Below, piece by piece: positions 34,167 through 41,281 of a DNA stretch of 64,000 nt; the stretch's first letter is position 1, and the number at the start of each line of letters is the position of its first letter. The stretch spans positions 1,860,001 to 1,924,000 of the forward strand of contig NZ_CP011533.1 of NCBI RefSeq assembly GCF_001704275.1, given 5' to 3'. The notes under the pieces are model-generated. The model made no database searches, had not been told where the DNA came from, and saw only the letters and a program-made list of their open reading frames with translations. The translations under genes were made by a program, and so were the position numbers. Source of the stretch: Streptomyces noursei ATCC 11455. Lineage in GTDB: Bacteria > Actinomycetota > Actinomycetes > Streptomycetales > Streptomycetaceae.

Positions 34167-34322
34167 GGGACGTGCGGTACCAGCGTCAGGGCCTCGAACA
34201 TCGAGCAAGGAAGCGATAGATCGATTCAGCGCCACCCACAAAGAGGACCTTGGGCCTATCGGCACATGGCCGGGGAAAGTTGTCGCCAGATCAGCCAAAT
34301 TCCTTACCACGAGGAGCAGTTA

Positions 34323-34511
34323 ATGCGCCGCATCGCCTCTGTCATCGTCGGGACCATGGCACTCTTCGGGGTCCTCGCCACCCCGGCCCAAGCATCGACC
34401 GGCCCCATCGCCGATCACGCTCTCGCCTTCGTCGGCCATGTGTGGGGCGCCGTCGCTCCGGCAAGCCTCACGGACAGCGCGGCGCACGCGGCCCTCGAAG
34501 CCAGCAGGTGA
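34323..34511 (+). CDS. small secreted peptide, unknown function
   Basis: 62 residues from ATG 34323, with GAGGAG seven bases upstream. A clear signal peptide (MRRIASVIVGTMALFGVLAT, cleavage after AQA) leaves a mature peptide of about 38 residues, rich in Ala/His, without cysteine. It is not a chaplin or rodlin by motif. It lies on the strand opposite to the phage-head remnants, between the capsid and scaffold pieces. A preceding open frame ends in TAATG over this start, so coupling is possible. Confidence 0.6.
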   Translation: MRRIASVIVGTMALFGVLATPAQASTGPIADHALAFVGHVWGAVAPASLTDSAAHAALEASR

Positions 34512-34589
34512 CGACGAGGCCCCATAGGCCGTCCGCCGGCGCGCGCGGGATGCTGGCGGCCGGCCCTCCCGGATCGCCGGGGGCCGGCG

Positions 34590-34880
34590 CGACCGACGGG
34601 TCAAGGCCGCCCCGCCCCAGGGCGTCCGGCAGGTGGTAGCGGCGGGCCAGGCGCTCCCGGTGCAGTTCCGTCTCCAGCCCCGCGGCCCGGTCGGCCACGG
34701 CCTGGAACTGCTCCGGGATCCGGGCCGCCTTCAGCGCCCTTACCTCCTCCCCTGCCTCGGTGCGGCACTTCGCCGCCTCTGCCCGTACGGCCTTCAACTC
34801 CGCTCGGAGCGCGTCGGCGCCCCGCTCCTGGCCGTCGCCGCGCTCCTCCGGACGCGCCAGCTCCTCAGGACCGTTCGTCG
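34590..34880 (-). pseudogene. phage scaffold-like coiled-coil fragment
   Basis: The minus-strand frame reads EELARPEERGDGQERGADAL, then alternating Lys/Glu helices (AELKAVRAEAAKCRTEAGEE) and ends near LHRERLARRYHLPDAL. This is the usual plan of tailed-phage scaffold proteins of actinophages: coiled coil followed by a 'LARRHGLPDxLAxRL' segment. There is no good start and the frame dissolves after LPDAL. Together with the capsid and MuF remnants it marks a degraded prophage. Confidence 0.45.
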
Positions 34881-35047
34881 CGCCGGTCGGGGATTCGATG
34901 TGCGGCCCGACCCCAGGCGCCCGGGCCGGACAGTTAGGTGAAGCAACGGGGCCTGATTGGGTTAACTGCCTTGCGTAAACGGATCGAAGGACAGCCACCA
35001 GGGGACGTTCCCAGCACGTAGTTCCGCTTCGACCCTTGGAGATTTCC

Positions 35048-35224
35048 ATGCGCATTCGCACTGCAATTGCTGCCGCAGCCCTGGTCACGACAGCCGTACT
35101 CCATGGCGCGGGTGCGGCCGCTGCCGTCGCGCACAAGGCTCCCTCGACCCATACCAAGCAGGTCGTCTCCTCCTCGGATGACGACGACGATGACGACGAG
35201 ACGGGCCAGAGCGACGAAGACTGA
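35048..35224 (+). CDS. small secreted acidic peptide
   Basis: 58 residues from ATG 35048, with GGAG six bases upstream. A signal peptide (MRIRTAIAAAALVTTAVLHG, cleavage near AAAVA) is followed by a Ser/Thr/Lys stretch and an acidic tail with seven Asp in a row then ETGQSDED. No cysteines. The Asp run suggests divalent-cation binding or a spacer; function unknown. It lies between two pieces of the phage relic, on the opposite strand. Confidence 0.6.
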   Translation: MRIRTAIAAAALVTTAVLHGAGAAAAVAHKAPSTHTKQVVSSSDDDDDDDETGQSDED

Positions 35225-36084
35225 GCACGAACGAGGGGTGAACGGCCAGCTCATGTGCCTGGCCAGTGCCCACTAGACGCCTCAACGTGGCGACACCATG
35301 CCCTCCGGGCCTCCGCGCCGGTCATTCCGCGGGTGAGCTCCTGCCGATGGCGGTCGTGGTCGCGGGCCTGGGGGGCATGAAGTCATTGCGTGAGGAGATG
35401 GGGACCGTCTGGCAGGGGCACCCGTTGTGGTCGCGGGTCAGGTCCTCCCGGGCGACCGGAGGCCGCCGGTTCGCACGGACCCGGCCGTCCGGGGAGCCCT
35501 CGGGCTTGCACCGGCCGCCTACGGCCGCCGTGGCCCGGAACGTGTAGCCGGCGCCCCGACGGGCGAGCACGACGCGGAACGCACACGGGTTGCCGTCCGT
35601 GATCCTCGATCCTCGCCCGGCCCACGACCCGCCGGCCCCGGCACCGCGCCTGGTCGATCAGGTCCCGCCGGCCCGCAGGGCCTCGCGGTGGACCGCCCCA
35701 GCGGAGGCCCGGCCGGCAGTGTCCACCGCACCCTCCAGCTCCTGGAGGAACCCGCCGTCGTCCGGCCGGCCCCTGGGACACCAGGGACGCCGCGGCCACC
35801 CTCGGCGCCGGACTGGCAACTTCCTCCCGCTTCCGCTGGCGGTATCGGCGTCACATTCGATTTCCGGCGTCAACGGGCACCTGCTCTCGCACTTCGATGC
35901 GGTGGCCTCCATGTGACCATGCAGCACATCCCCTCATGACCCACCACGCTCGCGACAGTAGCCATCGGCAGTGGCGCCGCCTGGTGGAGGAGCCGTTGAG
36001 ATGGGCACCGACGGTCGGCCCGCGTCGGCTCAGCCGAATCGTCGGTTCAGCAGGTTTGGCAACCGACTTGCCCCCTCTGCACGC
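35225..36084. other. gene-poor phage-relic region
   Basis: Apart from the MuF-like remnant, no frame here has both a plausible start and normal codon bias. The stretches 35225-35399 and 35791-36084 hold short frames only and are lower in GC than the flanks. Nothing else is recognised. Confidence 0.5.
35400..35790 (-). pseudogene. frameshifted phage MuF-like minor head protein fragment
   Basis: On the minus strand one frame reads ITDGNPCAFRVVLARRGAGY and ends DHNGCPCQTVP, matching the C-terminus of phage MuF/capsid-maturation proteins (VTDGxPCAFCxMLASRGPVY ... HxxCxCxxVP). Just upstream, other frames give pieces such as VAAASLVSQG and GRDLIDQA expected before it. At least two frameshifts and loss of a zinc-type Cys show decay. 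It is the first gene of the head-module order seen here. Confidence 0.5.
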
Positions 36085-36111
36085 CAACTAATTGCTGAGC
36101 TGCGCTAGTTG
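36085..36111. promoter_or_regulatory. inverted repeat upstream of the five-repeat gene
   Basis: CAACTA (36085-36090) and TAGTTG (36106-36111) are perfect complements 15 bases apart, in an AT-rich stretch 55 bases before the repeat-protein start. It may be an operator or part of the promoter. Confidence 0.4.
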
Positions 36112-36165
36112 ATCGGACGTATGGTCTTAGGTGCCGTTCATCGGGAACCAGCAAGGGACTTCGGC

Positions 36166-36366
36166 ATGCCAAAGGTCTATATCGTCAACCGCGCCTGGGA
36201 AGCGGACGAAAAGGTCTACCTCGTCAACCGCGCCTGGGAGGCGAAGGAGAAGATCTACATCGTCAACCGCGCCTGGGAAGCGGAGAAGAAGGTCTATATC
36301 GTCAACCGGGCCTGGGAGGCGGACAAGAAGGTCTACATAGTTCAGAACGCTTGGGAAGCGAGTTGA
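36166..36366 (+). CDS. five-repeat small protein (KVYIVNRAWEADE repeats)
   Basis: 66 residues from ATG 36166, with AAGGGA seven bases upstream. After Met-Pro the whole protein is five tandem 13-residue units: KVYIVNRAWEADE, KVYLVNRAWEAKE, KIYIVNRAWEAEK, KVYIVNRAWEADK and KVYIVQNAWEAS. Each has a beta-strand-like KVYIV followed by a turn or short helix RAWEA. The DNA is five 39-base repeats (36172-36363) at about 56% GC, far below the flanks. No signal peptide or membrane segment. It resembles, from memory, the repeats of DUF6150/Septknot proteins; a repeat-type precursor peptide is an alternative. It sits between the phage relic and a tRNA fragment. Confidence 0.8.
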   Translation: MPKVYIVNRAWEADEKVYLVNRAWEAKEKIYIVNRAWEAEKKVYIVNRAWEADKKVYIVQNAWEAS

Positions 36367-36475
36367 TCGCCCCAGGTGCCGGATCGTTGAGCGCACGGGA
36401 CGGGCATCGGCTCGGCCGGAGCGGGACGCAGACGCAGGTGATCCACCTCCGCAGTGGGCACGAGCCGCCCGCAGA

Positions 36476-36520
36476 TGGCGGGCCCGGCCGGAATCGAACC
36501 GGCGGCCGCGTTGCCGTCAT
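36476..36520 (-). other. 3' half of a tRNA gene (probable attachment-site scar)
   Basis: On the minus strand, a tRNA 3' half from anticodon loop to CCA: loop ATGACGG with U33, anticodon-stem strand CAACG, T-arm GCCGG-TTCGATT-CCGGC with a perfect stem, acceptor strand CGGGCCC, G73 and CCA. The 5' half (expected acceptor GGGCCCG and D-arm) is absent; its place is taken by the end of the capA-like gene. Integrases of actinophages and integrative plasmids often recombine at exactly this segment. Confidence 0.65.
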
Positions 36521-37779
36521 CTGCCCATGACCAATCCGGCCTTGCGCGCGCCCCTGCTCAGCACCGTGTGCCGGATGCTGTGGCGGACGGGCTTGAGGTC
36601 CGGGCGTCCTGCCCTGATCGCCTTGTTCACGTTGATCACGCGGCCCGCCTCGGCGTCCCACCACAGTGGGAGGAACTCGGCCTTGGTGATCTTCCAGCGA
36701 TCGCCCGGAGCGGGCGGCGGGGTGAACGTGAACCGGGCGACGGCGCTCATCCTTCCGTTCTCGTCATGATGGGTGCCTCCGAGGAGGTCGCCCAGCCCGT
36801 AGGCGACCCATGTACCGCTGTCGTGCATGTCGGCCTCTGTTTGCCGGTCGTCGTCCGGTGTCCGGGTGCCCCGGGTGCCGTGCAGCCTCTCGAACGGCTG
36901 CGGGGTGTGTGCGTGGCTGCCGACGATCAGGTCGATGTCGGGGCGGCCGGCGGTGCGGGCGGCGGTCAGGACGCGGGCGAGCCGGCGCTGGCGGGCGTCG
37001 GGGGCGGTGCGGTACTCGGTGCCCCAGTAGAGGCTGACGGCCACCACGTCGGCGCCGGCCCGGCGGGCCGCCCGGGCGTCGGCGAGGATCCGCCCGGGGG
37101 CGATGCGGTTGACCGCCCACGGCGCGACCCGCGGGGGCCGGGCGTCGTCGGTGCCGTAGGCGTAGGCGAGGTGTGCCACCAGGGCGCCGCCGGGGGCGCG
37201 CAGCAGGGCCGGGCGGGCGGCCTCGGCGGCGTTCCGGGCCGTGCCGGTGTGCCGCAGCCCGACCGTGTCCAGCGCCTCCAGGGTCCGGCGCACCCCTTCC
37301 CCGCCCTGGTCGAGGGCGTGGTCGGAGGCGGTGGCGCAGGAGTCGAAGCCGGTGGCCTTGAGCGCGGTGGCCACCTGCGGCGGCGCCTGGAGTTCCGGGT
37401 AGCCGGTGAACGGGCCGTCCAGCGGGCCGAGCGGCGCCTCCAGGTGGCACAGCGCCAGGTCGGCGGCGCGGACGACGGGGGCGACGCCCCGCAGCATCGG
37501 CCGGAAGTCGTAGCCGCCGTCCACCGGCGCGTCGTCCTGTGCCGTGCCGAGCACCTCGGGGTGGGCGGGGATGACGTCGCCGGTGGCGACCAGGGTGAAC
37601 GGCCGGGCCGGGTCGGCGGCAGGGGGACGGGCGCCGGCGCGGCGGTGCGGCGCGAGGGCGCGGTGTGCGGGATGCGAGGGGGCCGATGGGGTTGCGGGCG
37701 GGTCGTCCGGCCGGGCGCCGCAGCCGACGGCCAGCGCGATGAGCAGAACGACCGCCGCATACCGAGTTGACGCGCACAT
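36517..37779 (-). CDS. CapA-family (PgsA-like) metallophosphatase-fold protein
   Basis: 420 residues from ATG 37779. An N-terminal hydrophobic stretch ends in LAVGCG, a possible lipobox, so a surface lipoprotein is likely. The CapA fold follows: LVATGDVIPAH, HLEAPLG, CATASDHALDQG, VVAVSLYWGTEY and GSHAHTPQPFE. These Asp/His/Asn positions resemble the metal ligands of calcineurin-like phosphatases. In Bacillus CapA/PgsA takes part in poly-gamma-glutamate export; no pgsBC genes are adjacent, so the role here is open. The last codon overlaps the tRNA-half scar. Confidence 0.85.
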   Translation of the reverse strand: MCASTRYAAVVLLIALAVGCGARPDDPPATPSAPSHPAHRALAPHRRAGARPPAADPARPFTLVATGDVIPAHPEVLGTAQDDAPVDGGYDFRPMLRGVAPVVRAADLALCHLEAPLGPLDGPFTGYPELQAPPQVATALKATGFDSCATASDHALDQGGEGVRRTLEALDTVGLRHTGTARNAAEAARPALLRAPGGALVAHLAYAYGTDDARPPRVAPWAVNRIAPGRILADARAARRAGADVVAVSLYWGTEYRTAPDARQRRLARVLTAARTAGRPDIDLIVGSHAHTPQPFERLHGTRGTRTPDDDRQTEADMHDSGTWVAYGLGDLLGGTHHDENGRMSAVARFTFTPPPAPGDRWKITKAEFLPLWWDAEAGRVINVNKAIRAGRPDLKPVRHSIRHTVLSRGARKAGLVMGR

Positions 37780-38053
37780 ATCCGACAGATACCAGGCCCC
37801 CGCGCGGGAAAATGACCGCGTGCGGTGATGTCCGGCGGTATCCCTCGGACGGCCGACCCGGCACCCGCGGCCGGCCGCCCGGCCGACCACCGGATGCTCC
37901 CCCGTCGCACTGTCGGCCGCGCGCCCGCTCGGACGGCTTCCGCCCACCACGACCGCCACAATTCCCCTGACACCCGCACCCGTTGTCCGGGGGCCTGCGG
38001 CAACACAGGCCATGTGCCGCCCTGTTGACGGGTGCGATCCGCCCGGACACGCC
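37780..38053. other. divergent promoter region, no gene
   Basis: Gap between the divergent capA-like gene and the alpha/beta hydrolase. Short frames only. It must hold both promoters, but I cannot point to convincing -35/-10 pairs. The repeat fragment at 38054-38096 closes it. Confidence 0.4.
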
Positions 38054-38096
38054 CAGGGTCTGTCCGACCCTGGCCCATCGGACAGGCGGCCCTAGG
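38054..38096 (-). repeat. degenerate copy of the intergenic palindromic repeat
   Basis: CCCATCGGACAGGCGGCCCTAG is the reverse complement of the element end seen at 54023 with a small insertion, given here as CCCATCGGACAGG then CGGCCCTAG. TGTCCGA (38061-38067) and TCGGACA (38078-38084) also pair, so this fragment folds into its own hairpin. It ends eleven bases before the hydrolase ATG. Confidence 0.6.
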
Positions 38097-38106
38097 GTGG
38101 CTTGGT

Positions 38107-38898
38107 ATGGACGAGGAACCGCTTCATGTGACGGTGTGGGACGAGGGGCCGACCGGTGCGCCGCGGGCGCTGCTGGTGCACGGCACGATGACCTGGGGCA
38201 CCGAGTGCTTCGCCGGGCAACGACCGCTGGCCGGGATGTTCCGCCTGGAGCTGATGGACCGGCGCGGCTTCGGCGACAGCCCCGACATCGAGCGCAGCGA
38301 CTACGCGGTGGACGCCGAGGACATCGGCCGGCTGCTCGGCGACGGGGCCCACCTGGTGGGGTGCTCCTACGGCGCGGCGGGCGCGATGCTGGCCGCCGCG
38401 GCGCGTCCGGAGGCCGTCCGGTCGCTCACCCTGATCGAGCCGTCGCCGCTGCGCACCGCGGCCGCGCACCCGGTCGTACGGGCGGCGGTGGAGCGGATCC
38501 GGGCGGCGTTCGCAAGCGCCGAGGGGGCCGGGGAGATGAGCGCGGAGGAGTATCTGCGGCAGTCCACCGAGGCATACGGGATGCGGCTCCCGGAGAGCAC
38601 GCCGCGGCTGCTGCGGGCGGTCCGGTCGGCGATGCGCGAGCGGCCGGTCTGGGACGCGCAGATCCCCCTGGCGCCGCTGGCCCGGGCGCAGATGCCCAAG
38701 ACCGTCGTCAACGGGACGTGGGAGACCGCGCACCCCGACTACCGGGCGTTCGTGGGCAACGCGCTGGCCGCGTGCGGGGAGTACCTCGCCGACATGATCG
38801 GTGCCCGGCACGTGCGGGTGCCGGGTACCGATCACGCGCCGCACCAGGACCGGCCCGAGGTGGTCAACGACGTCCTCGCCCGGCTGTGGCAGAGCTGA
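38107..38898 (+). CDS. alpha/beta hydrolase
   Basis: 263 residues. HG oxyanion region LLVHGTMTWG, nucleophile elbow GCSYGAAG (Ser), and a late His in TDHAPHQ give a complete catalytic pair; the acid is probably the Asp in the preceding strand region. The family covers esterases, lactonases and haloperoxidase-like enzymes, so the substrate is unknown. The small lid domain (about 130-190) is helical. It follows the repeat fragment closely and converges on the Mrr-TerD gene. Confidence 0.85.
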   Translation: MDEEPLHVTVWDEGPTGAPRALLVHGTMTWGTECFAGQRPLAGMFRLELMDRRGFGDSPDIERSDYAVDAEDIGRLLGDGAHLVGCSYGAAGAMLAAAARPEAVRSLTLIEPSPLRTAAAHPVVRAAVERIRAAFASAEGAGEMSAEEYLRQSTEAYGMRLPESTPRLLRAVRSAMRERPVWDAQIPLAPLARAQMPKTVVNGTWETAHPDYRAFVGNALAACGEYLADMIGARHVRVPGTDHAPHQDRPEVVNDVLARLWQS

Positions 38899-38933
38899 CC
38901 GGGCCGGCGCTCCCCGGCGGGGCGTCGGCCCGG
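38899..38933. terminator. hairpin between hydrolase and Mrr-TerD genes
   Basis: CCGGGCCG (38899-38906) pairs with CGGCCCGG (38926-38933); the inner part can extend the stem with one mismatch. It lies wholly between the convergent stops. Confidence 0.6.
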
Positions 38934-38935
38934 AC

Positions 38936-41023
38936 TCACGCCACCTCGATCCCGAAGTCGCCCACCAGCGCGGCCAGCCCGCCGGGGTAGCCCTTGCCGC
39001 CCAGGACGAAGTCCCAGTCGCCGCCGGCGCGGCGGCGGAACGCGCCGAGCACCAGCGCGCGCTCGCCGGGCCGGCCGTCGGAGACCGGCAGCCGGTCGAG
39101 TTCGGTGCCGGCGGCGTCCAGCAGGCGGATCCGGGCGTCGGTGAAGCCGGTGAGGTCGCCGTCCGGGTCGGTTTCCGGGTCCACGGCGGCGACCAGGACC
39201 AGCCGGTCGGCGTCCGGCGGCAGGTCCTCGAAGCGCACCCGCAGGGCGGCGCGGTCCTCGATCACGCCGGCCAGCATCCGCACCGAACCGTCCGGCGTGG
39301 CCGGGTTGTTGAAGAAGACGAAGTGGTCGTCGTCGAGCACGGTGGCGCCCTCGCAGACCAGCGCGCAGACGTCGAGGGCGGCCGGGCCGGACCAGTTCAT
39401 GGCGAGGGTGGTGTGGTCCGGGGCCGGCTCGGCGGGCTCCGGGGTGTCGGGGCCGGCGTCGCCGGGGCCGAGGCGGCCGCGCAGCCCGTGCCGGCCGAGC
39501 AGGTCGACGAGTTCGGGGCCGGCGATGAGGGTGAGCGGCTTGCCCTGGGCGAAGCCGTGCGCGCCGGGCCCGAAGTGGGAGGTCGTCACCAGCACGCCCT
39601 TGTTGGCGCCCTCGGACTGGACCGTGCCGTAGAGGTCGCGGACGGCGGACGGCGGGACGGTGTTGCGGTAGCGCTTGACCTGCACGACGATCTTGCCGCC
39701 GCGGATCGGGTCGGAGTCCAGGGCGTCCACGTCGATCCCGCCGTCGCCGGACCGCTGGGTGGTGACCGCCCGCATCCCCATCGCGCGGAACAGCTCGGCG
39801 ATCAGCTGCTCGAAGGCGAGCGGGTCCATCTCCAGGAGGTCGGGGTCGCCGTCGGTGCCGTGGGAGACCACCGCGCCGCCGGCGATGTCGCCCGGCCGCC
39901 GCCCGGGGCGGACCGGGGTGCGCTGGTCGGGGCGGGCGGAGAGCTGGCCGCGGAGTCCGTCGGTGAGGCAGTCGAGGGCGCTGACCTGGTCCAGGTGGTA
40001 GGACTCGACGGCGCTGCGGGGGGCCAGGACGGTGGCCAGGAAGATCGTGGCGGGGCGACCGGTGACCGGGTCCACGTCGTCGACGAAGCCGTTGAGCGCC
40101 ACCGAGTCCAGGGCGCCGTGGGTGTCGGCGGCGAAGAGGTCGCGCAGCACCAGCAGGACGCCCTGGGCGAGCACCTCGCGGTAGAGCGCCCGGCGTTGGG
40201 CGGCCGGGCGGGCGGTCTCCCGCTCCTCGTCGGCGGTGGGCAGGTAGCGGACCGCCTTGACGTCGGGGACGACGTCGTAGCCCGGCAGTTCCCAGTCGAG
40301 GACGAGCTGGCGGGCGGCGGTGTCGTAGCCGGCGCTGAGCTGGCGGGGGAAGCCCTCGGGCCAGGACGTGCCGGAGTACAGGGCGGCGGAGAAGTACTCC
40401 ACGACGGCGTCCGCGTCGCCGGCGCGCAGGCCCGCGACGAGTTCCTCGACGCCGGCGTTGTGCCGGCGGACCTCTGCCAGGGCGCCGGCCGCCCACTGGT
40501 CGTACTGCTGTTGGTAGGCGGCCAGTTGGGCCTGTCGCCGGGCCTCGGCGGCCTGGGCCGTGTACCAGTCCTGCTCGAAGCGGGCGCGGGCCTCCTGCCG
40601 GTCGCGGTCGCGGCGGGCGCCGGAGCGCAGGCCGCCGGTGGGCACCTGGTAGCGGGCCGGGTCGGGCATGGCCACCGGGGCGGTCAGTGCGCCGGGGGCG
40701 AACGGTTCGACGCGTTCGGGGCGGAGCAGGGCGGCGGGGGTGAAGGCGGGGGCCCGGCAACCGTCGGCGAGCAGGCCGGTCAGGGAGGCGACGCGGGCGT
40801 CGAGTTCCTCGGTGCGGCGGCGGGCGTCGGCCTCGCGCTGCCGGCGGTAGGCGGTCTGCCGCTCGCGGTGCATGCGGGCCATGGCGCGCTCGGCAGCGCG
40901 GGCCTGCCGCTCCTGTTCCCGCTGCTGTTGCAGCCGGGCGCGGTGTGCGGCCTCCGCCTGGCGCTGCTGCTGGCGCTGTGCCTCGGCCCAGATGCCGAGT
41001 AATCCCTGGGAACGGCGGCTCAT
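38936..41023 (-). CDS. Mrr-type nuclease domain fused to a TerD domain
   Basis: 695 residues. The N-terminal 75 are a Gln/Arg/Glu coiled coil, with more coiled coil at about 140-190. A middle domain (about 190-390) is not recognised. An Mrr_cat restriction-endonuclease fold spans about 399-510: LAFEQLIAELFRAMG, D431 in GDGGIDVD and K450 in VVQVKRYRN, the PD-(D/E)xK core with Q replacing E, as is normal for Mrr. A TerD domain spans about 538-695 (MNWSGPAALDVCALVCEG, DHFVFFNN, GDWDFVLGGKGY). Mrr enzymes cut modified DNA; TerD proteins bind calcium in stress and phage responses. A cytoplasmic defence role is inferred. Confidence 0.88.
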   Translation of the reverse strand: MSRRSQGLLGIWAEAQRQQQRQAEAAHRARLQQQREQERQARAAERAMARMHRERQTAYRRQREADARRRTEELDARVASLTGLLADGCRAPAFTPAALLRPERVEPFAPGALTAPVAMPDPARYQVPTGGLRSGARRDRDRQEARARFEQDWYTAQAAEARRQAQLAAYQQQYDQWAAGALAEVRRHNAGVEELVAGLRAGDADAVVEYFSAALYSGTSWPEGFPRQLSAGYDTAARQLVLDWELPGYDVVPDVKAVRYLPTADEERETARPAAQRRALYREVLAQGVLLVLRDLFAADTHGALDSVALNGFVDDVDPVTGRPATIFLATVLAPRSAVESYHLDQVSALDCLTDGLRGQLSARPDQRTPVRPGRRPGDIAGGAVVSHGTDGDPDLLEMDPLAFEQLIAELFRAMGMRAVTTQRSGDGGIDVDALDSDPIRGGKIVVQVKRYRNTVPPSAVRDLYGTVQSEGANKGVLVTTSHFGPGAHGFAQGKPLTLIAGPELVDLLGRHGLRGRLGPGDAGPDTPEPAEPAPDHTTLAMNWSGPAALDVCALVCEGATVLDDDHFVFFNNPATPDGSVRMLAGVIEDRAALRVRFEDLPPDADRLVLVAAVDPETDPDGDLTGFTDARIRLLDAAGTELDRLPVSDGRPGERALVLGAFRRRAGGDWDFVLGGKGYPGGLAALVGDFGIEVA

Positions 41024-41227
41024 CTGACGGTTCGTCCTCCCCCCGGGGCGGCGCCCCCGGTACCCGCGGCAGCGTGGCGTCTGTGCCGGTCTGCCCTGGT
41101 CTGCAGTGGTGAGGCGACTTTAGCGGGGGGTGCCCGGCGGCGATCAGGGGGTGACCGGGCCATGGTCCGGACTCGGGGGCCGGCCGGCGTCCGATGCCCC
41201 CGCCTTCACGGAAATCACAGAGATCCC

Positions 41228-41261
41228 GTGAACTTCACGTCTTGATTTGAGAACTTCACGT
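41228..41261. promoter_or_regulatory. two GAACTTCACGT sites upstream of the broken isomerase gene
   Basis: GTGAACTTCAC (41228-41238, palindromic) and GAGAACTTCAC (41249-41259), each followed by GT, are 21 bases apart and 20-55 bases upstream of the ATG. This is the spacing expected for a dimeric regulator bound twice to one face. Confidence 0.5.
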
Positions 41262-41281
41262 GCGATTCCGTTGGATACATC

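Noticed and set aside
34026..34310. Minus-strand 94-codon frame over the tandem hairpins
   Set aside because: It runs through the terminator hairpins, lacks a ribosome site and has poor codon bias; only the capsid-like piece at its lower end is supported.
36172..36363. CRISPR array
   Set aside because: The 39-base repeats are directly contiguous with no spacers and are in frame with a coding sequence; no cas genes are present.
36127..36396. Minus-strand frame across the repeat gene, also repetitive (RLPGAVDEVD type)
   Set aside because: It is the antisense shadow of the 39-base repeats; it has no ribosome site, and the plus-strand product has far more protein-like conservation (changes are conservative in the plus frame).
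36517..36560. Complete tRNA gene at this place
   Set aside because: The 5' acceptor and D-arm are absent; sequence beyond the anticodon loop is the coding end of the capA-like gene.
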